Source of the DNA: Rhodophyticola sp. CCM32 | Lineage (GTDB): Bacteria > Pseudomonadota > Alphaproteobacteria > Rhodobacterales > Rhodobacteraceae | Direction: 5' to 3' | Assembly: GCF_004751985.1 (NCBI RefSeq) | Contig: NZ_CP038492.1 | Span: 2,604,001 to 2,668,000 of the forward strand | Length of the DNA stretch: 64,000 nt | Shown here: positions 1 through 8,915 of the stretch, piece by piece | Layout: the number at the start of each line of letters is the position of its first letter | Position numbering within the stretch: the stretch's first letter is position 1 | Program-made: the position numbers and the translations under genes | Notes under the pieces: model-generated | What the model was told of the DNA's origin: nothing | What the model saw: only the letters and a program-made list of their open reading frames with translations | Databases searched by the model: none

Positions 1-740
1 GCGGCGGCGGAGGGCCGTTTCCCGGCGCGATCGAAGTTGCCAATGCGCCCGCCGATGGGTCGGTCATCGGCTCCTTCATCATCGCCATTCCGGTTGTTGG
101 CCCTCAACTTGGCATTCCTGATCTGAACCCCGATCCGTTCGTGCCCCTTGGCAATTTCCTTACATATCCGTTTGTTATCGCCACCAGCGGCAACGCCCCC
201 TATCAGACGATGGAAGAGCTTGCCGCATATGCGGGGGAAAGCGACGTTGTTCTGGGCCATTTCGGGGCGCCGCTGGTACCGACGCAGGTGACCCTTGGTC
301 TGGCCGAGGAGATGGGGTTCTCCTTTGCGTCCGATGCGGCCTTCGACGCGCTTGATTGCAACACGCTGGCCTCTGGGGATGTCGATGTCATCAACACCAC
401 CCTGCAACTTATCCTGCCCTGCCTTGATGATGTGACAGTGCTGGCCTCCATCGGGTCGGAGCGTATTCCGCTGACCCCCGATGCGCCCACAGTGGCCGAG
501 CTTGCCCCCGATCTCGACGTTGCTCTTTGGAACGGGCTGTTTGTTCATCGCGACACACCGCAGGATGTGCGCGAGGCGATCATCGCTGTCGCGCAGGAGA
601 CGGTGATGTCTGAACGTGCGCAGGCCCTGGCTGCGGAAACCGGCGCCTCGGTCTACTGGCAGCCCGCCGAGGAGGTCGTGGAACAGATCCAGACGGATAT
701 CGAGACGCTGGCCCGCATCGAGGCGATGCTGGCCGAATAA
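1..740 (+). CDS. Tripartite tricarboxylate transporter substrate-binding protein (TctC/Bug family), 5' truncated by window edge
   Basis: C-terminal 245 residues of a periplasmic solute-binding protein that delivers an organic acid to the TctB/TctA membrane unit. The reading frame is open from base 3 back to the window edge, so the signal peptide and about 75 N-terminal residues of the usual ~320 are outside. Bug-type features seen are the early GPFPGAIEV stretch, the NPDPFVPLG segment and the C-terminal helical end rich in Glu/Ala. It is followed after 79 bases by TctB and TctA, which fixes the family. The ligand cannot be read from sequence; the downstream aldehyde dehydrogenase suggests a carboxylate or aldehyde-yielding substrate. 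Confidence 0.88.
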   Translation, partial: GGGGPFPGAIEVANAPADGSVIGSFIIAIPVVGPQLGIPDLNPDPFVPLGNFLTYPFVIATSGNAPYQTMEELAAYAGESDVVLGHFGAPLVPTQVTLGLAEEMGFSFASDAAFDALDCNTLASGDVDVINTTLQLILPCLDDVTVLASIGSERIPLTPDAPTVAELAPDLDVALWNGLFVHRDTPQDVREAIIAVAQETVMSERAQALAAETGASVYWQPAEEVVEQIQTDIETLARIEAMLAE

Positions 741-819
741 TCCCGCGCGATGTTTCGACCGGGCGGTGATCTTGCTGCCGCCCGGTGAACCCGCCCCGAA
801 CGTCCGGAGCTTTCCCCCC

Positions 820-1359
820 ATGTCGCGTGTCAAAACCCTTCAGGCCCTGTTCAAACGATATCGTCGCCCCGGTGATATCGTTTTTGCCTGGGGGCTTCTG
901 ATCATAACGATATGTCTCCTGTCGCAGCTTTGGTCGCAGACAACCTACCGCCCCGGCACAGCGTTATTTGCGCAACCCCGGTTCTGGCCTGCGGCATCCC
1001 TCATCAGCATGGCAGGGTTCGCGGCCTTTCACCTGCTTGGATCAGCCCTGTCCGAACGGATCGAAGGGCGCTGGCGCGAGGTTTTATTATGGGCCGCGTC
1101 GCTTGAATATGCAGGCTGGTTCATAATCTACGCGATCATGGTGCCCATGCTGGGCTATCTGCCCACGACAATCCTGTTCGCGCTTGGCCTGACGATCCGC
1201 GTTGGCTATCGCAGCCGCACCGCCCTTTTCTCGGCTGTGGGTGCGGCGGTTGTGATTGTCCTGCTGTTCAAAACGCTGCTGCAAGTCAGGCTGCCCGCCG
1301 GACAGGTCTATCAGTATTTGCCTGATGGGTTGCGGCAGATCATGCTGACCTATTTCTGA
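820..1359 (+). CDS. Tripartite tricarboxylate transporter small membrane subunit (TctB family)
   Basis: 179-residue integral membrane protein, the small subunit of a TTT secondary transporter. About four hydrophobic spans are visible (near residues 20-40, 50-70, 90-120 and 130-155), as usual for TctB, and its length is normal. The open frame extends upstream to 616 inside tctC, but ATG 820 has GGAG ten bases upstream and gives the expected N-terminus before the first span, so it is preferred. It lies between TctC and TctA with a 12-base gap to TctA, in one operon. TctB proteins are poorly conserved, so the call depends largely on topology and context. Confidence 0.85.
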   Translation: MSRVKTLQALFKRYRRPGDIVFAWGLLIITICLLSQLWSQTTYRPGTALFAQPRFWPAASLISMAGFAAFHLLGSALSERIEGRWREVLLWAASLEYAGWFIIYAIMVPMLGYLPTTILFALGLTIRVGYRSRTALFSAVGAAVVIVLLFKTLLQVRLPAGQVYQYLPDGLRQIMLTYF

Positions 1360-1371
1360 ACGGAGCGCGCA

Positions 1372-2889
1372 ATGCACGATCTTCTTTCCGGGGCCGCGAT
1401 GCTGGCCCGATGGGATGTCCTTGCTGCGCTGCTGATCGGGTCCATCGGCGGCGTGATCATCGGCGCGATCCCCGGTGTGGGCCCCGCCGTCGCCATTGCA
1501 ATCCTTTTGCCCGCAACATTCGCCTTTGATCCGATTGTCGGGCTGACCGTTCTTTTGGGGATTTACGGGTCTTCCATGTATGGCGGCGCGATCCCGGCAG
1601 TTTTGATCAACACGCCGGGGACAGCGGTCAATGCGCTGACCTCTTACGACGGGTATCCGATGACCAAGGCGGGGGAAGCCCACCGTGCCCTGTCACTGGC
1701 ATATAGCGCATCGTTCTGGGGCGGGATCTTTGGCATCCTGTGTCTTATTCTGCTGTCACCGGCTCTGGCCTGGGTCGCCCCGATGTTCGGAAGCCGGGAG
1801 ATTTTTCTTGCCGCACTTCTGGGCATCATCCTCGTTATTCTTGCCCATCGCGGCCAGATATTTGCCGCCGGGCTTCTGGCGATGTTCGGGATATTCCTGC
1901 AAACCGTCGGTCTGGATGCTGTCACCTATACCGCACGTTATACTTTCGGTCTGAGCTTCCTGAGTTCAGGCATCAACCTGATCGTCACAGTCCTTGGCCT
2001 TTTCGCGTTGAGCCAGGCGTTTTTTCTGCTGACCGCCCCGGATGAGAGCCCCGATGCGAAACCCGTCGCGGGCAAGATTACCGCTGGCCTGAGGGAGCTT
2101 TTTCGACACAAACGCGTGGCAACTGTCGCCTCTGGTTTTGGGGTGATCCTTGGCATGATCCCCGGCACGGGTGAATTCACCGCCCAGTTCATGAGCTACA
2201 CCTATGCCCAGAAAACTTCGAAAACACCGGAGAATTTTGGCAAAGGCGCGCCAGAGGGGCTGATCGCGTCCGAGGCCGCAAACAACGCCGTGCCCGCTGC
2301 GGCAATGATCCCGCTTCTGGCCCTTGGCATCCCGGGGGAGGCCCTGACCGCAATGATGTTATCGGTCTTCTATGTCCACAATGTCATTCCCGGTCCACAA
2401 TTGTTCCAGAACAATATTGATCTGGTCTATGCACTGTATCTGGCTTTGATCATCCTGAATGTGCTGGTGCTGATCTTTCTGTTGTTCTCCACTAACCTGC
2501 TTACGAAAATCATTCAGGTGCCCACACGGTTTTTGGGTGTGATGATCCTGTTGCTGTCTTTCGTCGGGGTCTATTCCCTGCGGAACTCTCTGACCGATTG
2601 CATGATTGCTGCCGGATTCGGGGTGCTGGGTCTGATCCTGAAGCGCCTGAACCTGCCGATTGTGCCGATCATTCTGGGCATGGTTCTGGGCGGGATCATG
2701 GAGGTGAAGCTGCGCTCGGCCCTGCCACGACTGAACACACCGCTGGACATGATCGAACGCCCGATTGCGATGATCATCTTCGCCATGATCGTGATTGTCC
2801 TGGGTCTGCATATCCGTGCCTTGATCAAGGAATACCGGGCCAATTCGCTTGACGAAGACCACAACCTTCACGACACGCAGCAGCGGTAG
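1372..2889 (+). CDS. Tripartite tricarboxylate transporter permease (TctA family)
   Basis: 505-residue large membrane subunit of the TTT transporter, which with TctB carries a carboxylate inward using an ion gradient. The sequence has the family's duplicated signature: a GTAVNALTSYDGYPM segment near residue 84 and an EAANNAVPAAAMIP...LGIPGE segment near residue 300, plus the IPGTGEFTAQF stretch near 263. Around ten to twelve hydrophobic spans cover the protein, and its length matches the family. Start ATG 1372 lies 12 bases after tctB, with GGAGCG just before it. It precedes the aldehyde dehydrogenase by 6 bases. Confidence 0.95.
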   Translation: MHDLLSGAAMLARWDVLAALLIGSIGGVIIGAIPGVGPAVAIAILLPATFAFDPIVGLTVLLGIYGSSMYGGAIPAVLINTPGTAVNALTSYDGYPMTKAGEAHRALSLAYSASFWGGIFGILCLILLSPALAWVAPMFGSREIFLAALLGIILVILAHRGQIFAAGLLAMFGIFLQTVGLDAVTYTARYTFGLSFLSSGINLIVTVLGLFALSQAFFLLTAPDESPDAKPVAGKITAGLRELFRHKRVATVASGFGVILGMIPGTGEFTAQFMSYTYAQKTSKTPENFGKGAPEGLIASEAANNAVPAAAMIPLLALGIPGEALTAMMLSVFYVHNVIPGPQLFQNNIDLVYALYLALIILNVLVLIFLLFSTNLLTKIIQVPTRFLGVMILLLSFVGVYSLRNSLTDCMIAAGFGVLGLILKRLNLPIVPIILGMVLGGIMEVKLRSALPRLNTPLDMIERPIAMIIFAMIVIVLGLHIRALIKEYRANSLDEDHNLHDTQQR

Positions 2890-2895
2890 GGCATC

Positions 2896-4380
2896 ATGGA
2901 TCAATCACGTATTGACGCGCTGCGCGCGCTTGCCGTTTCCCCCGGATCGCACCTGATCGACGGGCAGAATGTTGCTGCTTCGGACGGGGCCATAATGGAC
3001 ATCCTGTCGCCCATAGACGGAACGGTTCTGACCAGCCTGGCCAGAGGCACGGTGCAGGATATGGAAACGGCCATCACCTCGGCCCGGGCAGCGTTCGAGG
3101 ACGGACGTTGGGCCAAGCAACCGCCCGCCGCGCGCAGGAAGGTGCTGTTGCGATGGGCGAACCTGATAGAGGAAAACGCGCTGGAACTGGCGGTTCTGGG
3201 GGTGCGCGACAACGGGACCGAGATCGGGATGGCCCTGAAGGCCGAACCGGGATCTGCCGCCGGGACGCTGCGCTATTATGCGGAAGCCTTGGACAAGGTC
3301 TATGGAGAGATTGCGCCGACCCAAAGTGATATTCTTGGCCTGATCCATAAGGAACCCGTGGGCGTCGTGGGCGCGATCATCCCGTGGAACTTCCCGATGA
3401 TGATCGGCGCCTGGAAGCTTGGCCCGGCACTGGCCTCGGGGAATTCCGTGGTTCTGAAACCGGCGGAAACGGCATCCCTGTCGCTTCTGCGGATGGCGGA
3501 ACTGGCGTTGGAAGCAGGTTTGCCGCCCGGCGTTCTGAACGTCGTCACCGGCGAGGGCCGCGTGGTTGGTGAGGCGATGGGCCTGTCAATGGATGTCGAT
3601 GTTCTGGTCTTCACCGGTTCGGGCAGCACCGGGCGGCGGTTGCTGGAATATGCCGCACGTTCAAACCTGAAACGGGTTTATCTGGAACTTGGCGGCAAAT
3701 CCCCCAACATCGTCTTCGCCGATGCGCCGAACCTTGAAGAGGCTGCGAAAATCGCGGCTGCCGGCATCTTCCGGAATTCCGGGCAGGTTTGTGTCGCCGG
3801 ATCACGTCTGCTGGTCGAAGCTTCGATCCACGATGAATTCGTTGCCGCCGTGGTCAGGGCGGCCGAGGCCCTGCGCGTGGGCGACCCACTGGACGTAAAC
3901 ACCCATGTCGGCGCCGTGAATTCAGAAGCGCAGTTGCAGCAAAATCTGCGGTTTGTGGAGACCGCGCGCAACGAGGGAGGTACGATTGTCACGGGCGGCG
4001 ACCGCATCCTCACCGAGACCGGCGGCTATTATATGGCGCCCACTGTCATCACGGGCGTGGCGGCAGAGGCAACACTGGCGCAGCAAGAAGTGTTCGGCCC
4101 CGTCCTTGGCGTGACCGCCTTCACAGATGAGCATGAGGCGGTGCGCATCGCCAATGCCACAATCTATGGGCTGGCCGGGGCTGTCTGGACATCGAATCTA
4201 TCGCGCGCGCACCGGATGGTTCGGGCCGTGCGCACTGGCGTGATGCATGTGAACACCTATGGCGGGGCTGACGGGACAGTGCCTTTGGGCGGTGTTGGTC
4301 AATCGGGCAACGGCCATGACAAATCGCTTCATGCGCTTGAAAAATATACCAATCTCAAAACCGCCTGGATCAAGCTCTAG
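2896..4380 (+). CDS. NAD(P)+-dependent aldehyde dehydrogenase
   Basis: 494-residue ALDH-superfamily enzyme oxidising an aldehyde to its carboxylate. Visible signatures are PWNFP at 163-167, the cofactor-binding VLKPAE at 187-192 (Lys188), FTGSGSTGR at 239-247, the general-base Glu264 in LELGGKSPN and the nucleophile Cys299 in GQVCVAGSR. Length is standard. It starts 6 bases after tctA and is followed 23 bases later by the Tm-1-like gene, so it most likely acts on a metabolite of the imported substrate. It resembles broad-range ALDHs such as gamma-aminobutyraldehyde or betaine aldehyde dehydrogenases, but the exact substrate cannot be assigned. Confidence 0.93.
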   Translation: MDQSRIDALRALAVSPGSHLIDGQNVAASDGAIMDILSPIDGTVLTSLARGTVQDMETAITSARAAFEDGRWAKQPPAARRKVLLRWANLIEENALELAVLGVRDNGTEIGMALKAEPGSAAGTLRYYAEALDKVYGEIAPTQSDILGLIHKEPVGVVGAIIPWNFPMMIGAWKLGPALASGNSVVLKPAETASLSLLRMAELALEAGLPPGVLNVVTGEGRVVGEAMGLSMDVDVLVFTGSGSTGRRLLEYAARSNLKRVYLELGGKSPNIVFADAPNLEEAAKIAAAGIFRNSGQVCVAGSRLLVEASIHDEFVAAVVRAAEALRVGDPLDVNTHVGAVNSEAQLQQNLRFVETARNEGGTIVTGGDRILTETGGYYMAPTVITGVAAEATLAQQEVFGPVLGVTAFTDEHEAVRIANATIYGLAGAVWTSNLSRAHRMVRAVRTGVMHVNTYGGADGTVPLGGVGQSGNGHDKSLHALEKYTNLKTAWIKL

Positions 4381-4403
4381 GTGCGGCGAACAAGGGGCAT
4401 CAT

Positions 4404-5663
4404 ATGTTGGACAAAACCATTCTGGTGATCGGCACGTATGACACCAAGGACGACGAACTGGGCTTTCTTGCCAATGTGATCCGCGAACAGGGCGGGCAGG
4501 TCGTGACCATGGATGTGTCCGTTCTGGGCGATCCGTCAGCGCCCGCTGATTATTCCAAACACGATGTCGCGGAAGCCGGCGGAAGCTCGATTGCCGAGGC
4601 TGTCGCGTCGGGCAATGAAAACGCGGCCATGCAGATCATGGCAACCGGGGCGTCGCTTTTGTCCGCGCGGCTTTGTGCAGACGGAAAGTTTGACGGGATG
4701 ATCGTTTTGGGCGGGTCTATGGGCACTGATCTGGCGCTGGATGTGTGTACAGCTTTGCCCCTCGGCGTTCCGAAATACATCATCTCCACCGTGTCGTTCT
4801 CGCCGCTTATCCCGCCGCATCGGGTGGCCGCAGATGTGCAGATGATCCTTTGGGCCGGTGGGCTCTATGGGCTGAATGCGATCTGCAAGGCGTCACTCAG
4901 CCAGGCTGCCGGTGCGGTTCTGGGGGCGGCCCGTGCCGCGCGCAAACCGGATCCGGACAAGCCGATCATCGGCATGACCTCGCTTGGCACCTCGGCGTTG
5001 AAATACGTGATCCCGCTGAAACCCGCGCTGGAAGCACAGGGTTTCGAGGTTGCCGTATTCCACGCCACCGGCATGGGGGGGCGCGCCTTTGAAAGCCTGG
5101 CCGCACAGGGTGTCTTTGCCTGTGTCTTCGATTTCTGCACGCAGGAGCTTGGGAATCATGTCCATGGTTCAAGTATTTCAGCAGGGGCGGACAGGCTGAC
5201 AAATGCAGGGGCCAGCAGCACGCCCCAGATCGTTGCGCCCGGTTGCTATGACCTTGTCGACATTGTGGGCTGGCATCCGGTACCGGAAAAATGGGCAGAT
5301 CACCCCAAACACGCACATAATCGGCTTCTGACCTCGATTGTTCTGGATGGGGAAGAGCGAAAAGCCGTGGCCCGCGCGCATTCAGAGCAACTGGCCGGGT
5401 CAAAGGGACCGGTGGCAATGATCTTGCCTGAACACGGCCTTGGCGAATGGGATCGGGAGGGAGCCGATCTGCACGACAAGGGTGGGTTGTCCCAATTTCT
5501 GGACGAATTGCAGGGCACTTTGCCACCCAATGTCACTCTCCACAGGCTCGAGGCCCATATCAATGACGCCGCCTTCGCGGATAAGGCGCTGGAAATCTTC
5601 GGCACATGGCGCACCGAGGGGATCGTCGCGGGCGAACCCCGCGCCAATTTGGAAAACCCTTAG
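4404..5663 (+). CDS. Tm-1-like ATP-binding domain protein (UPF0261 family)
   Basis: 419-residue soluble protein of the UPF0261/Tm-1-like family, named after the N-terminal domain of the tomato Tm-1 resistance protein. The family hallmark GTYDTKDDEL lies at residues 9-18, and Gly-rich segments LGGSMGTDLA and FHATGMGGRAFE follow. No biochemical reaction is established for stand-alone bacterial members. The usual companion TIM-barrel (PEP-hydrolase-like) gene is absent here; instead it ends a transporter-dehydrogenase operon, which suggests a part in the same catabolic route. Its stop codon is inside a perfect 8-bp-arm hairpin at 5660-5677. Confidence 0.88.
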   Translation: MLDKTILVIGTYDTKDDELGFLANVIREQGGQVVTMDVSVLGDPSAPADYSKHDVAEAGGSSIAEAVASGNENAAMQIMATGASLLSARLCADGKFDGMIVLGGSMGTDLALDVCTALPLGVPKYIISTVSFSPLIPPHRVAADVQMILWAGGLYGLNAICKASLSQAAGAVLGAARAARKPDPDKPIIGMTSLGTSALKYVIPLKPALEAQGFEVAVFHATGMGGRAFESLAAQGVFACVFDFCTQELGNHVHGSSISAGADRLTNAGASSTPQIVAPGCYDLVDIVGWHPVPEKWADHPKHAHNRLLTSIVLDGEERKAVARAHSEQLAGSKGPVAMILPEHGLGEWDREGADLHDKGGLSQFLDELQGTLPPNVTLHRLEAHINDAAFADKALEIFGTWRTEGIVAGEPRANLENP

Positions 5664-5677
5664 GGTCAGGACCCTAA
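5660..5677. terminator. Short palindrome over the Tm-1-like stop codon
   Basis: TTAGGGTC and GACCCTAA form perfect 8-base arms with a 2-base centre (AG); the TAG stop at 5661-5663 is in the left arm. There is no T-run after it, so it is either a weak 3'-end structure or a protein site rather than a classical terminator. Confidence 0.4.
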
Positions 5678-5693
5678 TCGAAGATACCGCCTG

Positions 5694-5797
5694 TAGCGTT
5701 TCGACGTACTGTTGAAACGCCTTTCACTGACTTTCGCCTTCGGCTCAAACGCGAAAGCCGTTGTCTCTGCATCCATGTAAACTCGAAACGCTTTAAT
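5694..5797. repeat. Palindromic dispersed repeat, copy 1
   Basis: Outer arms AGCGTTTCGA (5695-5704) and TCGAAACGCT (5783-5792) are perfectly complementary, with an inner hairpin CTTTCGC/GCGAAAG around a CCTTCGGC loop. It aligns along its length with 30211-30313, where the outer arms read AGCCTTTC/GAAAGGCT: the G-to-C change in one arm is matched by C-to-G in the other, which shows the paired structure is conserved. Copy 1 lies 30 bases past the end of the Tm-1-like gene. Confidence 0.75.
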
Positions 5798-5950
5798 GGT
5801 GCTGTGCTTCATTCATGCTCTTTGCAGCATCCGTCTACAAGGTCTCGAAACGTTCATTTGCCCTCGCAAGCTGCGGGACTGATGCTGATTGCGCTGCCTA
5901 GAAGTTCATCTTATGTTCTCAATAATCTGCCAAACAAAAGGATGCGTCTT

Positions 5951-6520
5951 ATGTCGAAGATCGCGGTTTTGCTGACGCAAGGGTTCGCGGATTGGGAATA
6001 CGCTTTGATTGGGGGAACCGGCGGGCCGTTCTATGGCCTTGATGTCCGGTACTTCACGCCATCCGTCGGAGAGGTGCAATCGCAGGGCGGTCTTTCCGCC
6101 AAGGTTACGCAGGATGTGGACGCTCTGCGCGCGTGGCAGCCCGATGCCATGGCTGTCATCGGCGGCACAATCTGGGAAACGAGAGATGCGCCCGATATGC
6201 GCCGTTTTCTGAAGGATCAGCATTCAGGCGGCGCCGTTATTGCGGGCATCTGTGGCGGGACACTCGCGCTTGCGCGTGCCGGGCTTCTTGATGATGTCAT
6301 ACACACCTCGAACGATCCGGCTTTCCTGAGCGAAAATGCGGTGGGCTATGCCGGGGACAAACATTATCTGACAAGCCCGTCGGCCATTTCTGAAAATCGC
6401 ATCATAACCGCCCCGGGCACAGCGCCGGTCAGTTTTACAGCGGCCATTTTCGAAAGCGCCGGGGTGGATAAGGCGGCGATCACATATTTCAAAACGATGA
6501 TGGCGGCAGAGCATGGCTAA
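5951..6520 (+). CDS. DJ-1/PfpI family protein (class I glutamine amidotransferase-like)
   Basis: 189-residue flavodoxin-like DJ-1/PfpI protein. The nucleophile-elbow cysteine is Cys101 in AGICGGTLAL, and Glu16 in GFADWEY sits where the family's acidic partner is found. The frame is open from 5804, but ATG 5951 has AAAAGGA eight bases upstream and begins directly with the first beta strand (KIAVLL), so it is chosen. Family members are glyoxalases, chaperones, proteases or isonitrile hydratases, and the sequence does not separate these. It is monocistronic, between a repeat-bearing gap and a 186-base gap that holds a loose CTAAAGC/GCTTTAG inverted pair but no gene. Confidence 0.88.
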   Translation: MSKIAVLLTQGFADWEYALIGGTGGPFYGLDVRYFTPSVGEVQSQGGLSAKVTQDVDALRAWQPDAMAVIGGTIWETRDAPDMRRFLKDQHSGGAVIAGICGGTLALARAGLLDDVIHTSNDPAFLSENAVGYAGDKHYLTSPSAISENRIITAPGTAPVSFTAAIFESAGVDKAAITYFKTMMAAEHG

Positions 6521-6706
6521 AGCAGAAATCGTTTCATCTGAATCAAAATCCGCTTTAGACACACGCCTTCCGGGTTTTGACACCGTTTTCACCCGATATC
6601 ACAGCCCCCGTCATCACAGCCCGCGTCAGCCCTGGGGTCTGCCTTTTCTCTTTCCACCCAATCTTCTGCCCTTGCGCCTGCCCGCACATCCCGGTTTGGT
6701 CCGCCC

Positions 6707-7441
6707 ATGACCCTGTACGCAATCGGTGATATTCACGGCCATCTGGACAAGCTGAAGCTTGCCCATGATCGGATATCAATCGACCGCGCCGCCTGCGGGG
6801 CCAGGACGGCCCCGATTGTCCATGTCGGTGATCTGGTGGACCGGGGGCCTGACAGCGCCGGGGTGGTGGATTACCTGTGCCGCCTGCAAAAGAGTGACCC
6901 AAGCATTGTGGTGCTGAAAGGCAATCACGACCGGATGTTTCACTGGTTTCTGCAAACCCCGCACCGAAACGACCCAAAGCTGCGCGCCGGGCTGACCTAT
7001 CTTGGCGGGCCTATCGGCGGGCTGACGACATTGGCTTCCTACGGGGTGGATATATCGGCACCGCCGGCAGAGATGCACCGGTCTGCCTGCGCCGTGGTCC
7101 CCGAGGCCCATCGCGCGTTTCTGGCCGCCCTGCCGCTGGTCTATCAGGCGGGGGCGTGTCTGTTCGTCCATGCCGGGATTCGCCCGGGCATCGCGCTGGA
7201 GGATCAGTCAGAGGATGACATGGTCTGGATTCGCGACGATTTTCTGCATGACACCACCCCGCATGGGCCGCTTGTGGTTCACGGTCACAGCACCGTCAAA
7301 CAGGTGGAACATCATGGCAACCGGCTCAATATCGACACGGGCGCGGCCTTCGGCGGGCTGTTAAGCGCCGTGGTGATCGAAGACCGGCAGGTCTGGCTTC
7401 TTGGCCCCGATGGACGGGTGCCTGTGAAACCGCATGCATAG
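6707..7441 (+). CDS. Metallophosphoesterase, PPP-type serine/threonine phosphatase-like
   Basis: 244-residue calcineurin-like phosphoesterase. Metal and active-site motifs are complete: GDIHG with Asp8/His10, GDLVDRG with Asp42, GNHD with Asn73/His74, and a later VHGHST. This order matches bacterial PPP phosphatases (PrpA/ApaH-like), which hydrolyse phosphoproteins or dinucleoside polyphosphates. The start at 6707 begins directly with the first strand; the region just upstream (6521-6706) is non-coding. The stop overlaps the start of the EamA pseudogene by 8 bases, which suggests translational coupling with it. Confidence 0.92.
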   Translation: MTLYAIGDIHGHLDKLKLAHDRISIDRAACGARTAPIVHVGDLVDRGPDSAGVVDYLCRLQKSDPSIVVLKGNHDRMFHWFLQTPHRNDPKLRAGLTYLGGPIGGLTTLASYGVDISAPPAEMHRSACAVVPEAHRAFLAALPLVYQAGACLFVHAGIRPGIALEDQSEDDMVWIRDDFLHDTTPHGPLVVHGHSTVKQVEHHGNRLNIDTGAAFGGLLSAVVIEDRQVWLLGPDGRVPVKPHA

Positions 7442-8317
7442 CAGAACAGGGCTGACCCTGCCCCCGCGCGATCTGTTTCTTCTGAGCCTGGTGATTATCG
7501 CCTGGGGGTCGAATTTCACCGCCATGAAACTGGCGCTGGAGGAACTGCCGCCATTCCTGATGGTCAGCCTGCGGTTTTTCATTCTGCTGCCGCTGCTGTT
7601 GGTGCTTCCCCGCCCGCCGGTGCCCTGGTGGAAAATCCTTGCCCTCGGAGCTCTGATCAATACCGGGCAGTTTGCGTTCCTCTTTGCCGCGATGCAGGCC
7701 GATGTCACCGCCGGACTGGCCTCGCTTCTGCTGCAGGCGCAGGCTCCGCTGACCATCCTGCTCTCGGCGCTGTTTCTGGGGAACGCGTTCGGGGCGTTCA
7801 GGCGCTTGGCATTGCCATCGCGGTTACCGGGCTGGTGATTTTCGGATGTGGCGCAGGTGGAAATTTGACCCGGACCGGTCTGGGGCTGGTGCTGTGCGCG
7901 GCGCTTTGTTGGGCGGGGGGCAATCTGGTCCTGAAGGGGCTTGGCGGGGTCTCCATGCTGCCGGTGTTTATCTGGGCCAGTCTGGTGCCGCCTGTGCCGA
8001 TGCTGGCCCTGTCATGGGTCACGGAAGGCCCCGATCCGCTGGCCACAATGCTCGCGCTCAGCGGACTGGGGTGGCTCTCGGTGATCTATGTGGCGCTGGT
8101 CTCTACCGTGCTTGGCTATTCGCTTTGGGGCGCGCTTCTGTCCCGGCATCGGGCGGCGGATATCACCCCCTTTGCCCTGTTGATCCCGGTTGTGGGCATC
8201 GCCACGGCAGCGCTTGTTCTGGGGGAACGCCTGAGCCTGGTGGAGGTTATCGGCGCGCTGGTGATCATGGCGGGGCTGGCCCTGTCGGTTCTGGGGCCGC
8301 GCTGGCAACAGCGTTGA
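7434..8317 (+). pseudogene. EamA/DMT-family permease interrupted by a -1 frameshift
   Basis: Ten-span drug/metabolite transporter, about 293 residues if repaired. The N-terminal half is read from 7434 up to LSALFLG; the C-terminal half (QALGIAIAVTG onward to 8317) is in another frame. At the GGGG run 7778-7781 one extra G would restore the expected LFLGER motif and join both halves into a normal-length EamA protein. Either the gene is recently broken or a base was lost in the assembly. Both halves keep coding-like composition and there is no other lesion, so a sequence error is quite possible. The substrate is unknown. Confidence 0.85.
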
Positions 8318-8375
8318 CGCCTGACTTGGCATGGCGCCGCCCTGCCCCCATATACTTGGGCAGGAGGGACGTCCC

Positions 8376-8597
8376 ATGCCGCTTGACCGGTTTATCCTGA
8401 TCATCCTTGCGGTGCTTGCCGCCGCGGGCCTGACCATATTCATTGGCACCGCCCTGGTCGCCTCCCTGCAAATCGGCAACGGCTTTGGCTGGCTGATATT
8501 CATGCCGATTGCCCTTGTGATCTACATCTTTGCCCGGGTCATTCTGGACCGTATCGGCAATCGGGAGGACGACACATATGACCGTATCGAGAAGTGA
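8376..8597 (+). CDS. Small two-span membrane protein, function unknown
   Basis: 73-residue protein with two hydrophobic helices (about residues 6-29 and 36-57) and a charged C-terminal tail. ATG 8376 is preferred over the open frame upstream because GGAGGG lies 7 bases before it. Its last 20 bases overlap the start of the ybjQ-like gene in another frame, so the two are probably cotranslated. I recognise no family beyond small conserved membrane proteins next to YbjQ. Confidence 0.75.
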   Translation: MPLDRFILIILAVLAAAGLTIFIGTALVASLQIGNGFGWLIFMPIALVIYIFARVILDRIGNREDDTYDRIEK

Positions 8598-8913
8598 TAT
8601 TCAGATCATGACCATCGAGGCCGTGCCGGACCGCGAGATTGCGGCCGTTTTGGGCATCGCGCGGGGGTCCACCGTGCGCGCCAAGCATATCGGGTCAGAC
8701 ATCGTGGCCTCCTTGCGCAACATCGTCGGCGGGGAGGTCAAGGAATATGCCGCCCTGCTAGCCGGGGCGCGCGAACAGGCCATGGATCGGATGATCGACC
8801 AGGCGGTTGATCTGAATGCCGATGCCATTATCGGCGTGCGGATGGAAACCTCAACCATCACGCAGGCAGCCAGTGAAGTTGTGTTCTATGGCACAGCCGT
8901 GCGGCTGAAATAG
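8578..8913 (+). CDS. YbjQ/UPF0145 family heavy-metal-binding-like protein
   Basis: 111-residue protein of the YbjQ (UPF0145) family, whose members form pentamers and whose biochemical role is not established. Family features are visible: GSTVRAKHIGSDI near 31-43, the central EYAALLAGAREQAMDRM helix, and DLNADAIIGVRMETS near 78-93. Length is typical. The preferred start has GGGAGG about nine bases upstream, inside the end of the membrane-protein gene. A strong terminator follows the stop directly. Confidence 0.92.
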   Translation: MTVSRSDIQIMTIEAVPDREIAAVLGIARGSTVRAKHIGSDIVASLRNIVGGEVKEYAALLAGAREQAMDRMIDQAVDLNADAIIGVRMETSTITQAASEVVFYGTAVRLK

Positions 8914-8915
8914 CA

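Noticed and set aside
6513..6710. Short frame after the DJ-1 gene, and the CTAAAGC/GCTTTAG pair there as a terminator
   Set aside because: The frame is Pro/His-rich without start signals, and the inverted pair has a loop of about 28 bases and no T-run, so neither is supported.
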